Shown: in pieces, positions 51,974 through 60,296 of the stretch
How the letters are laid out: the number at the start of each line of letters is the position of its first letter
Numbering within the stretch: position 1 is the first letter of the stretch
Assembly: GCF_009649815.1 (NCBI RefSeq)
Contig: NZ_WJIC01000020.1
Coordinates: 1 to 64,000 of the forward strand
Direction: 5' to 3'
From: Nocardia sp. SYP-A9097
GTDB taxonomy: Bacteria; Actinomycetota; Actinomycetes; Mycobacteriales; Mycobacteriaceae
Length of the DNA: 64,000 nt
Made by a program: the position numbers and the translations under genes
Notes under the pieces: generated by a model
The model's database searches: none
What the model was told of the DNA's origin: nothing
What the model saw: only the letters and a program-made list of their open reading frames with translations

Positions 51974-53685
51974 CGGGCGGCTAGCTTTCCGGCCAGGGCG
52001 TTCAACGCGGCGGCGTCGAGTCCGGAGGCGGCCATAGGGGCCACCTCGGCGACGGGCTCGTTTGTTGCCGAAGCACTTTCGGCGGCGAGGTGCTCGGCCA
52101 TCTCGAAGACGGCGGGGAACTCGAACACCTTCTGCACATCCAGGATGTGACCCTGTTCGGCGAGCACTGTGACGAAGCGCAGCGCGGCCACACTGTCACC
52201 GCCGAGCGCGAAGAAGTTGTCCCCGCGGCCGACCTCGTCCTGCTCGTCCAACTCCAGGATCTCCCGCAGTGCGGCGGCGATGGCTCGCTCCGCCTCGTTC
52301 TGCGGCGGGCCGCCGAGACCGGAAATGGCGAACGGATCCAGGTCCAGGGAGTCGCCATCCGAAACGAACCAGCCGCACGGTGTCACCTCGACCATCGCGG
52401 CCGTTGCGGAATCCGGTGCCGCCGACCAGGATTCGGCGATACGCGCCAGTAGCCGAGCGAACGCGTCCGCCGGGTGGCGGCGGGACAGCGCCTCGGCCAG
52501 ATCGACCGTCACGGTCCAGCCGTTCGCGGTGGTGACCGCGTCGACAATCAACTCCACGCCGTGCGGGCGAGCCACCGCACGGGCGATTTCACGCACGGTG
52601 CCGCCGTCGGCGGCGAACTCGAGCGCGCTCCGCACGCCGACCAGCACTTGGAACAGACCGCCCCGCGCCGCACCGCCCGGTCCGCGCAGCTGATGGGTGA
52701 GGCGTTCGATCCGGGTACCCGCGTGGGCACGCGCCCGCGCCAGCAACTCGGCGGTAGCGCCGACCAGCTCTACCGGCGCGCCCCTGACCGGCGAATCCAC
52801 CCGCAGTACAACATAGTTGGCGAAATTGCCGACCACCTCCGTGCCGGCTTCGGTGCGCGCCGCGTCGGCGACGCCGATCAGCACATCCACGCCCGCACCG
52901 AGTGCGCGCAGCGCTTCGGCCACCAGTGCAGTCAGCATGGCGACCGGTTCGACGGTCGGTGAAGCGACCGATTCGGGGGTCGGCGCGACAGCCACCGCCT
53001 CGGTAATCGCGGCCAGGACTGCCGCGGGCAGGTCGGTACCGGCACGCGCGCTGCGCGGGGTGGACGGGCGTGGACCGGTAGGGAGCAGCTGGTCGGGTAA
53101 ATCCGCCAGGTGCTCGGTCCAGAAAGCCAGCGAATCATCGGAAGCCGCCAGGGATTTCAGTTGGGCGGCGGTGAAATTGCGGTATTGCGCGGTAGCTTGC
53201 ACCGGATCGGTCGAGCACAGCTGGGCCGCCAGCAGGTCGAGGGTTCGGTCATCGGCGGCGACCGGGTGCGCCGCGAGTGAGAGGACCGCCCGCTCGGCCA
53301 ATCGGTAGACCCGGATGCGAATCGGGAATTCACGGACCAGGTCGAAGCCGTGACCGGCATCGGTCAGGAGCGCGGGAGTCAGTGCGGCATCGGCGATCTC
53401 GATAGTCTCGGCCGCTACCGTCGGGGCGGACTCCACCCGCTGATAGGGCACTCGCCGATCGTCCGGGTAGACCGAACGCAGGATCTCATGTGCGGCAAAC
53501 ACTTCCGCCGCACGATCCACCACGCCGTCCGCGAGTGTGGCCGGAATCTCCAGTGCCAAAAACACATTGGCGGCAGCGGTGCGCGCCAACCGGCCCGGGA
53601 GCAAGGCCGCCTGCTGGGCCGGGGACAGCGGCAGGCCGCGGTCGCCGGTGGGGCGTGCCGATACGGCGTGGGTATCGAGTGTCAT
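51970..53685 (-). CDS. NRPS fragment-type protein, C*-PCP without A domain
   Basis: 571 aa. A condensation-like domain (about residues 15-440) is followed by a PCP (about 490-560; FFALGGDSVAALRF). The core motif reads HPVAADD instead of HHxxxDG: the catalytic second His is Pro and the Gly is Asp, so peptide-bond formation is unlikely. There is no A domain, so the PCP must be loaded in trans or serve as a shuttle. The protein otherwise looks intact and is coupled to the following C-A-PCP-E gene by GTGA overlap, and it follows the receptor gene by 28 nt. It may be a docking or bridging protein of the assembly line; its role is unknown. Confidence 0.88.
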   Translation of the reverse strand: MTLDTHAVSARPTGDRGLPLSPAQQAALLPGRLARTAAANVFLALEIPATLADGVVDRAAEVFAAHEILRSVYPDDRRVPYQRVESAPTVAAETIEIADAALTPALLTDAGHGFDLVREFPIRIRVYRLAERAVLSLAAHPVAADDRTLDLLAAQLCSTDPVQATAQYRNFTAAQLKSLAASDDSLAFWTEHLADLPDQLLPTGPRPSTPRSARAGTDLPAAVLAAITEAVAVAPTPESVASPTVEPVAMLTALVAEALRALGAGVDVLIGVADAARTEAGTEVVGNFANYVVLRVDSPVRGAPVELVGATAELLARARAHAGTRIERLTHQLRGPGGAARGGLFQVLVGVRSALEFAADGGTVREIARAVARPHGVELIVDAVTTANGWTVTVDLAEALSRRHPADAFARLLARIAESWSAAPDSATAAMVEVTPCGWFVSDGDSLDLDPFAISGLGGPPQNEAERAIAAALREILELDEQDEVGRGDNFFALGGDSVAALRFVTVLAEQGHILDVQKVFEFPAVFEMAEHLAAESASATNEPVAEVAPMAASGLDAAALNALAGKLAAR

Positions 53686-53713
53686 GGGGTGAGGTCCTTC
53701 CTGCTACCGGCGG

Positions 53714-54682
53714 CTAGCTGCCGGCGATATTCGCGAACGCCGGTTCCAGCTTTTCGAGCACGTACGGCACCGACAGCGCGGTCGGCTGATTGATGGCATT
53801 GATGGCGACCACATCCACGAAGGAGATGCCGCCGTGGCGTACCGCCGGGAGATCGTGGTAGCCGGGCAGGTCCTTGAACTTCGCCTCCAGGCTGGGCATC
53901 GCGCCACAGACCAGCAGGTCGGAGGTCAAGTCGCTCAACCGCTCCGGCGACAGGGCGAGGCGGCCGCCGGACGGGGCCTCATGCACGATGTTCGCCGGAA
54001 TGGTCATGCCCAGGCGGGTGAAGACCTCCGCGGAGCCGTCCTTCGGATCGGCCAGCACCATCAGCTGTGCGGGACCGGTCAGCATGCAGGTCAGGAAGGT
54101 CTTACCCGTCAGCCCCGGATGCTTCGCGGCGACCGCGTCCACCTTGCCGTCCACCTCGGCGATCACCTTCGCCGCCTCGGACTCCTTGCGCAGCGCCTTA
54201 CCCAGCGCGGTCACCTGGTCCTGCCAGGAATCGATCTGCGCACTCGACAGCGAATCGATGGTCGGGGCCAGCTTGGACAGCTTGTCGTACATGGTGCGAT
54301 CGGCCATGAACGCCGGGGCCAGAATCAGATCCGGCTCCAGCGCGGCAATCTGCTCCACATAGTCGCCGGTGGCCTCGATGCGCTTGGCGGACTCCGGAAT
54401 CGCGGGCTCCCACGGCACCTTCGTGGCCGCCGTCATACCCGGCACCAGATAGCCGACCGGGGTCACGCCCAATGCGAGGGCGGCATCGAACCACTGCGGG
54501 CCGAGCGTCACCACCCGGTTAGGGGTGCCGTCGATGGTGGTCTCACCCATGACGTGCTTGATCGTCACCGAACCGGAGCCCGTACTGTCGCCGTCGCTCG
54601 CACCGCAGGCGGCCGTGCCGACCACCAAACCCAGTGCGAGCACGCCGATTCCGGCTCTGCGCCACAGCCCTCGGGTATTCAC
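53714..54682 (-). CDS. Iron-siderophore ABC transporter substrate-binding lipoprotein (FecB type), copy 2
   Basis: 322 aa lipoprotein. Signal LWRRAGIGVLALGLVVGTAA then Cys (lipobox G-T-A-A-C). Mature fold as copy 1: VTIKHVMGETTIDGTPNRVV, LGPQWFDAALALGVTPVGYL, IAALEPDLILAPAFMADRTM and a linking helix. Start is GTG 54682-54680, overlapping the upstream NRPS stop as GTGA; the much longer open frame upstream is inside that NRPS. Embedded between two NRPS genes in the formyltransferase operon, so receptor and synthase are made together. It probably captures the ferric form of the local product; two receptors may allow uptake of different forms. Confidence 0.9.
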   Translation of the reverse strand: MNTRGLWRRAGIGVLALGLVVGTAACGASDGDSTGSGSVTIKHVMGETTIDGTPNRVVTLGPQWFDAALALGVTPVGYLVPGMTAATKVPWEPAIPESAKRIEATGDYVEQIAALEPDLILAPAFMADRTMYDKLSKLAPTIDSLSSAQIDSWQDQVTALGKALRKESEAAKVIAEVDGKVDAVAAKHPGLTGKTFLTCMLTGPAQLMVLADPKDGSAEVFTRLGMTIPANIVHEAPSGGRLALSPERLSDLTSDLLVCGAMPSLEAKFKDLPGYHDLPAVRHGGISFVDVVAINAINQPTALSVPYVLEKLEPAFANIAGS

Positions 54683-57600
54683 TCGTGTTGCTCCTTGTCT
54701 CGGGCGGTCGCCTCCAGCACCGCGGCCAAACCGTGCACCGCGGGGGTGTCGAAGACCGCGCGCACGTCGATGTCGAATCCGAACTCGGCGCGAATCCGCG
54801 CTACCAGGTGATTGGCCAGCAGTGAATGACCGCCGAGCTCGAAGAAGGAGTCGTCCGCACCTATGCGGTCGCGTCCAAACAGTTGGCCGTAGAGAGCGGC
54901 GAGGCGAATCTCCGCCGCTGTCACCGGTTCTCGGTACGGGCGGGTCGTCAGATGTACCGGGGCAGGCAGGGCGCGGCGATCCAGCTTGCCGTGCTCGGTC
55001 AGCGGGATGGCGTCGATCACCGCGTAAGCGGTGGGGACCATGTACTCGGGCAGCCGGGCCGCCGCGTGCGCGCGGACCGTATCCAGTTCCGGCACTGCGG
55101 ATTCGGGAACCAGGTAGGCCGCCAGCCTCGGCCCGCTCCCCGCATCGCCCACCACCGCAACCACACAATCGCGGATCTGCGGATGCGTGCCGAGCGCGGC
55201 CTGCACCTCACCCGGCTCGATGCGGTAGCCACGCACCTTGACCTGCTCATCGGCGCGACCGACGAACTCGACCGCGCCCGCGAGATTGCGACGAGCCAGA
55301 TCACCGGTGCGGTACAGGCGCGCGCCCGGTGTGAACGGATCGGCGATGAACCGCTCCGCCGTGGCCGGGCCGCGATCGAGGTAGCCGCGTGCCAATTGCG
55401 GTCCACCCAAATAGATTTCACCGATTACACCCGGCGGGACCAGGTGCAGGCGCTCATCGAGCAGGTACAGGTCCACATTGCGATTCGGGCGGCCGATCGG
55501 CACGATGCGATTGCCCTGCGGGCCCTCCACCGGCATGTGAGTGGCGCTGACCACCGCTTCCGTCGGACCGTAGTGATTGCGCAGTTCGGCGTCGAGCAGG
55601 CCGGTGAAGCGGTCGGCGATCTCACCCGGGAGGGCTTCACCACCCACCGGAACGAAACGCAGTGTGCGCCAATCACTCACCTGCGGCAGCGACAGGAAGG
55701 TGCGCAGCAGCGAAGGCACCATATGCAGCACGGTGACGCCGCAGCGGGTCACCAGATCCGCGATATACGCCAGATCGGAGAAACCACCCGGACGCGGAAT
55801 GATCAGGCGCGCACCGAGAGTCAGCGTCACGAAGACGTCCAGCAGCGATGCGTCGAAACTCACCGACGACGATTGCAGCAGCCGATCATCGGCGGTCATC
55901 TCCCACTGCGCACGGAAACCGAGCAGGTGATCGGCGATCGCGGCATGCTCGACCGGAACACCCTTGGGGCGGCCGGTCGAACCGGAGGTGTAGATGACAT
56001 AGGCCAGATTGCCCGGCCGCAGCGGTCGCACGCGATCGGCATCGGACGGATCATGCTCCGGCGCAACTACAGCCACCGACTCGGCAGCTTCCAATTCGAC
56101 TCGCCCCAACACCAGGTGCGGTCGCGCATCGGCGATCAGATAGTCGATGCGCTCATCCGGATACGCCGGATCGATCGGCAGATACGCCGCCCCCGACTTG
56201 AGCACCGCCAGCACCGCCACCACGAACTCCACCGAGTTCGACAGCCGCAGCGCCACCAGGTCCTCACTGCCCAGACCCTGCCCGATCAGCCAGTGCGCCA
56301 AGCGATTCGCTCGCCGACTCAGCTCACCGTAGGTCAGCTCCCGGTCCGGTACCGGCTGCTCACCGAACAGATGACCGGGCGCCACCAGAGCCGTCGCCTC
56401 AGGTGCGATCAGTACCCGCTCCTCGAACAGCGCCACCATGGTGGTCTGTGCGGCCGGAACCCGTTCACCACGCGAAAGTTCCAGTAGCCGTGCGGATTCA
56501 GCCGACCCGAGCAGATCCAATTCACCGATCGGGCGCTCGGGCGCGGCCATAGCCGCACCGAGCAGCCCCAGGTAGTGGGTGAGCAACTGCTCGATCAACT
56601 CGGGAGCAAAGCGCCCAGTCGCATATTCGGCCTCCAGATAGGCACCCGCGCCGTCACGAATCACCGAGAGCCGCAAGGGCACTCGCGGCGTTGGGCTGCC
56701 GAGGTCCAGCCGCGCCGCAATGACCCCGTCCAGTGCGGGCCCCGCCGGGGCGGTGCGTACCCCGAAACCGAGCCGCACCAACTGATCCAGCCCATCCCGA
56801 TCGCCGGTGCGCTCCGGATTGATCGCGGCTACCACCCGGTCGATACCGACCGTCCGATGCTCATGCGCCCGCTCCATCGAATCATGCACAGCAGCAACGA
56901 ATTCGGCGAAAGTGCGCCGATCATCGACGGCGGCACGCAGCAATACGGTATTGCCGAAATACCCGATGGGCGCATCCGGACGATCCGGCAGCGCCTCCCC
57001 CGTGCGCGTCGTCACCGGCACAGACACCAGGAAGTCGGGCGACCCGGTATAGCGCCGCATCAGCACCTGGAAGACCACCAGCAACACCGACTCGGCAGCA
57101 GCGGACTTATCCACAGCCGACACCAATTCGGCAGGCAGCTCACGCACCGACCGCCGAGCCGCAGCAGGCCCGGGCACCAATGTGGCATGGCCCGGTAGTT
57201 CGAGCGACTCCGGCAGTGGCGACAACTCCGCCCGCCAGTAATCCACACCCGTATCCACCGTGCTCGAATCCGGTTCACCGACAGCGAGTTCGGCGTATCG
57301 GAGGGCAGGCCCGGTCGGGAGCTGACCGTTGTAGGCGGCGGTCAGGTCGCGGGCGAAGATATCCCACGATTCGTCGTCCCAGCAGAGTGCATGGGCGACC
57401 AGGGCGAAGACGTATTCGTCCGCGCCGGTGCGGATCAGAGCGAAGCGGATGGGAGGTGCGGCGGTGGGATCGAAGGGTTCGCCGAGGATGCGGCGAATGA
57501 GGACCTCGGCGCGCCGGGCACGGCTGGTAGACGGTAGATTTGCGAGATCATGGTCTTGCCAAGCACATTCGATATCGGCGAGCACGGACTGAAAGGGTTC

Positions 57601-57861
57601 ACCGTCCGCGCCCACCCCGTAGACGGTGCGCAGAATATCGTGCCGTGCCACCACTTCACCGACAGCTGCCCACAGCAGAGCGGTGTCCAGGTCCCCGGTC
57701 AGCCGGTAGGTAATGCCGACATTCAGGTCGGCATCCGCCGGATCGCGCTGCTGTAGGAACCAGGCCCGTCGCTGTCCGGGAGCCAGCGACCGGCGAGTAA
57801 CGGGCGCAGCACCCTTCGCTTCGGTCCCGTCGGATGCAGTCGACATGGCACCGACTCTCAT
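54679..57861 (-). CDS. NRPS, C*-A-PCP (1060 aa)
   Basis: Condensation-like domain about residues 20-440, core HALCWDD in place of HHxxxDG (catalytic His replaced by Ala, Gly by Asp), hence probably not condensing. A domain about 470-960: VIYTSGSTGRPKGVP, HYGPTEAVVSATH, YRTGDLA, EHGKLDRRALPAP; residues aligned by eye D-A-L-H-V-V-H-V-S-K, not matched to a known amino acid. PCP about 990-1045 (FFELGGHSLLANHL). Start ATG 57861 overlaps the formyltransferase stop by 4 nt; a second ATG 5 codons in is possible. Direct coupling to the formyltransferase suggests this module loads the formylated hydroxy-amino acid, possibly as an initiation module. Confidence 0.92.
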   Translation of the reverse strand: MRVGAMSTASDGTEAKGAAPVTRRSLAPGQRRAWFLQQRDPADADLNVGITYRLTGDLDTALLWAAVGEVVARHDILRTVYGVGADGEPFQSVLADIECAWQDHDLANLPSTSRARRAEVLIRRILGEPFDPTAAPPIRFALIRTGADEYVFALVAHALCWDDESWDIFARDLTAAYNGQLPTGPALRYAELAVGEPDSSTVDTGVDYWRAELSPLPESLELPGHATLVPGPAAARRSVRELPAELVSAVDKSAAAESVLLVVFQVLMRRYTGSPDFLVSVPVTTRTGEALPDRPDAPIGYFGNTVLLRAAVDDRRTFAEFVAAVHDSMERAHEHRTVGIDRVVAAINPERTGDRDGLDQLVRLGFGVRTAPAGPALDGVIAARLDLGSPTPRVPLRLSVIRDGAGAYLEAEYATGRFAPELIEQLLTHYLGLLGAAMAAPERPIGELDLLGSAESARLLELSRGERVPAAQTTMVALFEERVLIAPEATALVAPGHLFGEQPVPDRELTYGELSRRANRLAHWLIGQGLGSEDLVALRLSNSVEFVVAVLAVLKSGAAYLPIDPAYPDERIDYLIADARPHLVLGRVELEAAESVAVVAPEHDPSDADRVRPLRPGNLAYVIYTSGSTGRPKGVPVEHAAIADHLLGFRAQWEMTADDRLLQSSSVSFDASLLDVFVTLTLGARLIIPRPGGFSDLAYIADLVTRCGVTVLHMVPSLLRTFLSLPQVSDWRTLRFVPVGGEALPGEIADRFTGLLDAELRNHYGPTEAVVSATHMPVEGPQGNRIVPIGRPNRNVDLYLLDERLHLVPPGVIGEIYLGGPQLARGYLDRGPATAERFIADPFTPGARLYRTGDLARRNLAGAVEFVGRADEQVKVRGYRIEPGEVQAALGTHPQIRDCVVAVVGDAGSGPRLAAYLVPESAVPELDTVRAHAAARLPEYMVPTAYAVIDAIPLTEHGKLDRRALPAPVHLTTRPYREPVTAAEIRLAALYGQLFGRDRIGADDSFFELGGHSLLANHLVARIRAEFGFDIDVRAVFDTPAVHGLAAVLEATARDKEQHE

Positions 57862-58799
57862 TCGGGTGAATCGGTGAGGTAACCGCCGCGCACGAAGAAT
57901 TCGCCGCCGTCGTGCTCGACGCCGTCGGCGGTACGCACCCGGGTGATCACCAGGGCGGAGTTGTTGCCGCGCACCGGGTTCGGGCCGCAGACGACCGCGC
58001 CGCCGCCCTCCTGGACGATGACTCGTCCGGGGGTGCCGCCGTAGCGGGCCTCGGAAATGGTGGCGGCGAGGATCTCGACGCGTTCACCACGGTAGTGCGA
58101 GAAGGCGCGGGGGTAGGGGGCGGAGAGCGCGCGCACGAAACGCTCCAGATCCACTGCGTCCCAAGACCAGTCGATGCGGCTGTCGCGATCGGAGCGCTTG
58201 TGGAAGTAGGTGCGGTCGGCCTTGTTCTGCGGCGTCCACACCGCGGTACCGTCGGTCAACGCGGCCAGGGCCTGATGCACCGCGCCCGGAATCAACTCCA
58301 TTCCGGCGAGGACGAGCTCGGTGCCGGTCGCGCCCGCCGGGATCGGCAGGCGGTGCTGCACCAGGATGTCGCCGGTGTCGAGCTGCTCATCCATGCGGTG
58401 CACGGTGAGCCCGAATTCCGCACTGCCACTGATCAATGCCCACAGCACCGGGGAGAAGCCGGTGAACTTGGGCAGCAGCGAATCGTGCAGGTTGAGCGTG
58501 CCGAACGGCGGCAGTTTGTACAGCTCCGGCGGCATCCAGGTGTACCAGCTGTTCACCACGATCACATCGGGTTCGGCGCGCTTGACCAGGTCGATGGTCT
58601 CGGCGTCGGCGCGCTCGGTGAGGTGCACCGCAATGCCGTGCTCGCGGGCCAGTTCCTCGACCGAATCGTTCCAGATCGCCTTGTAGGACGATGCGCCGGC
58701 CGGATGGGTGACCGAGAGCACCACCTCGTGATCCGAATCGATCAGGGCCGCAAGGGTTTTGCGGCCCCAGGTCTGGAAGCCGAACGACACGATACGCAT
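57858..58799 (-). CDS. Siderophore-type formyltransferase (methionyl-tRNA formyltransferase-like)
   Basis: 313 aa N10-formyl-tetrahydrofolate-dependent transferase. The catalytic triad of the Fmt fold is intact: N103 and H105 in TLNLHDSLLPKFTGFSPVLW, D141 in DEQLDTGDILVQ. The C-terminal domain resembles Fmt but the protein is embedded in an NRPS operon, as are formyltransferases that make N-formyl-N-hydroxyornithine or -lysine (rhodochelin/coelichelin type). It would act on the product of the neighbouring N-hydroxylase. It is first in the operon, 28 nt behind an iron box, and overlaps the following NRPS by 4 nt. A role as the housekeeping Fmt is unlikely given this context. Confidence 0.92.
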   Translation of the reverse strand: MRIVSFGFQTWGRKTLAALIDSDHEVVLSVTHPAGASSYKAIWNDSVEELAREHGIAVHLTERADAETIDLVKRAEPDVIVVNSWYTWMPPELYKLPPFGTLNLHDSLLPKFTGFSPVLWALISGSAEFGLTVHRMDEQLDTGDILVQHRLPIPAGATGTELVLAGMELIPGAVHQALAALTDGTAVWTPQNKADRTYFHKRSDRDSRIDWSWDAVDLERFVRALSAPYPRAFSHYRGERVEILAATISEARYGGTPGRVIVQEGGGAVVCGPNPVRGNNSALVITRVRTADGVEHDGGEFFVRGGYLTDSPE

Positions 58800-58826
58800 T
58801 GAACCGAAACCTCATCTCGCTTTAAG

Positions 58827-58845
58827 TAAGGCTAGCCTAGCCTAT
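58827..58845. promoter_or_regulatory. IdeR/DtxR-type iron box upstream of the formyltransferase operon
   Basis: TAAGGCTAGCCTAGCCTAT, about 16 of 19 consensus matches. It overlaps the last base of the hydroxylase stop codon and lies 28 nt before the formyltransferase start, so the 58.8-47.3 kb operon should have its own iron-repressed promoter. Confidence 0.75.
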
Positions 58846-60152
58846 TATCCGGCTCGTGCGGGTTCCACCCGCCCCACCGCGACCCGACCGGCAACCTCCG
58901 AGCCATCCACCGCCGGGCGCAGCACGCGATCCGAAAGTTCGCCCAGGCAGCTGAGATTCGGGAAACCCGGCCCCTGCGTCAGCGCGGAGAGATTCGGCAA
59001 GTAGAGCTTGACCGCCAGATTCGAAACGGCCAGGTCATAACCCACCGCCGCCTCGATCCGGGCCCGCGTGAGCGGACCACCCACCGCCAGCTCCAGCAGA
59101 TCCGCGGCATCGGTATCGAAGAGATCGAGGAACCACAGCGGCTGACCGCCCGTCGCATCCACCACCAGATCGAAGACATGCAGCTCATCCGGGCGCGGGG
59201 CATTGCGCAGTGTCAACGCCACCCCCGCACCGTGCTCCCGCACCCGCGTCACACGGCCCTGCAGATGATGGACCCGGTTGTCCCCCAGCAGACTCTCCTG
59301 CACCCGCACCGAGAACACCCCGCGATCGGTGCGGCGAATCACCTCGCGGCGCTGCTCCAGACTCAGCCCCGCCCACTTGCCCGGATCGCTGTACAGCGCG
59401 TTCTCGAAATAGCTTTCGCCACGGGTGTAGAGGGTGGGCAGCGGCGAGATCACCGAAACGGTCAGCATCTCGTGGGCAACCAGTTCGTCCAGTGCCGACC
59501 CCGCGGTCTCACCGCCGCCGATCACCGCCACCCGCGAGGAGACCGGCAGGGCGCGACGACCCGCCAGCTCCCAGAAGTCGGAGATGCTCAATACCTTCGG
59601 ATGCTCGGCCAGCGCGCGCGAACTGCGGCCCGGACCGGTGATCATGAGCTCATCGACATCCAATTGGGTGACCACACCGTCGTCACCGGTCACCGACACC
59701 AGCCAGCCGTCGGCGGCCGGCGCGATCGAATTCACCCGGCCCCGAACCAATTCCAGATCGATGCGATGCCCCACCCACTGCAGGTACTTGGCCCACACAT
59801 GATGCTGCGGACCGGGCCTGCCGCGGTCGATCCACTCCGCGTAACCGCCCTGATCGACCAGGAACGAGGTCCAGCTGAAGGCGTGCATGGCCTCGTTGAT
59901 CTCACGATTGCGGCCGCGCGCCCAGGTGGAGTGGTACGGGAAACCCACATCCTTCTCGGGACTGGTGCCGAGCCGATGCCGGCCGTCGGTCCAGCCACCA
60001 CTGGGCAGCCAATTGCCGCCGACCGCATGCGGCTCCACCACGACCACGCGCGGCGCGGGCAGACCGAGTTGTTGCAGGACATGCGCTTTCGCGGCTACCG
60101 CGAGGGCTTTCGGGCCCGCGCCGACGACCAGCAGAGTCTTCACCGGGTTCAC
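58845..60152 (-). CDS. L-lysine/L-ornithine N-hydroxylase (MbtG/NbtG-like flavin monooxygenase)
   Basis: 435 aa FAD- and NADPH-dependent monooxygenase making the hydroxylamine for the hydroxamate ligand. FAD-binding LLVVGAGPKALAVAAKAHVL at the N-terminus with the GAGPKA variant typical of MbtG, WTDGRHRLGTSPEKDVGFPY in the substrate/flavin region, NADP-binding VAVIGGGETAGSALDELVAH, and DATGGQPLWFLDLF near the C-terminus. Length equals MbtG (about 430 aa). The start is GTG 60152, with AGGAG at 7 nt; upstream codons lack support. Lysine versus ornithine cannot be decided by eye. The iron box at 60214-60232 lies 62 nt upstream. Confidence 0.94.
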   Translation of the reverse strand: MNPVKTLLVVGAGPKALAVAAKAHVLQQLGLPAPRVVVVEPHAVGGNWLPSGGWTDGRHRLGTSPEKDVGFPYHSTWARGRNREINEAMHAFSWTSFLVDQGGYAEWIDRGRPGPQHHVWAKYLQWVGHRIDLELVRGRVNSIAPAADGWLVSVTGDDGVVTQLDVDELMITGPGRSSRALAEHPKVLSISDFWELAGRRALPVSSRVAVIGGGETAGSALDELVAHEMLTVSVISPLPTLYTRGESYFENALYSDPGKWAGLSLEQRREVIRRTDRGVFSVRVQESLLGDNRVHHLQGRVTRVREHGAGVALTLRNAPRPDELHVFDLVVDATGGQPLWFLDLFDTDAADLLELAVGGPLTRARIEAAVGYDLAVSNLAVKLYLPNLSALTQGPGFPNLSCLGELSDRVLRPAVDGSEVAGRVAVGRVEPARAG

Positions 60153-60213
60153 ACTCACTCTCCTGCGCAACCGCCGAGCGATCGCGCCACAGCAACCAAG
60201 GTTCCCTCCCATG

Positions 60214-60232
60214 TTTGCATAGCCTTACCTTA
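60214..60232. promoter_or_regulatory. IdeR/DtxR-type iron box between hydroxylase and MTB12-like gene
   Basis: TTTGCATAGCCTTACCTTA, about 16 of 19 consensus matches with a perfect right half. It is central in the 144-nt divergent region, so it can control the hydroxylase (minus) and the secreted protein (plus). Confidence 0.75.
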
Positions 60233-60296
60233 TATTGCATTGGGTACCGCTTGGGCACCGCCCACGGCCCACCGACGTGAACGATTGGATGAATAC

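Noticed and set aside
54683..55168. Long N-terminal extension of the second FecB-type receptor
   Set aside because: The extension runs inside the upstream NRPS in another frame and precedes a perfect lipoprotein signal; GTG 54682 with GTGA overlap is the sensible start.
54826..56487. Plus-strand open frame (553 codons) antisense to the C*-A-PCP gene
   Set aside because: Same shadow effect; no ribosome binding site and no recognisable domain, while the other strand encodes intact A and PCP motifs.
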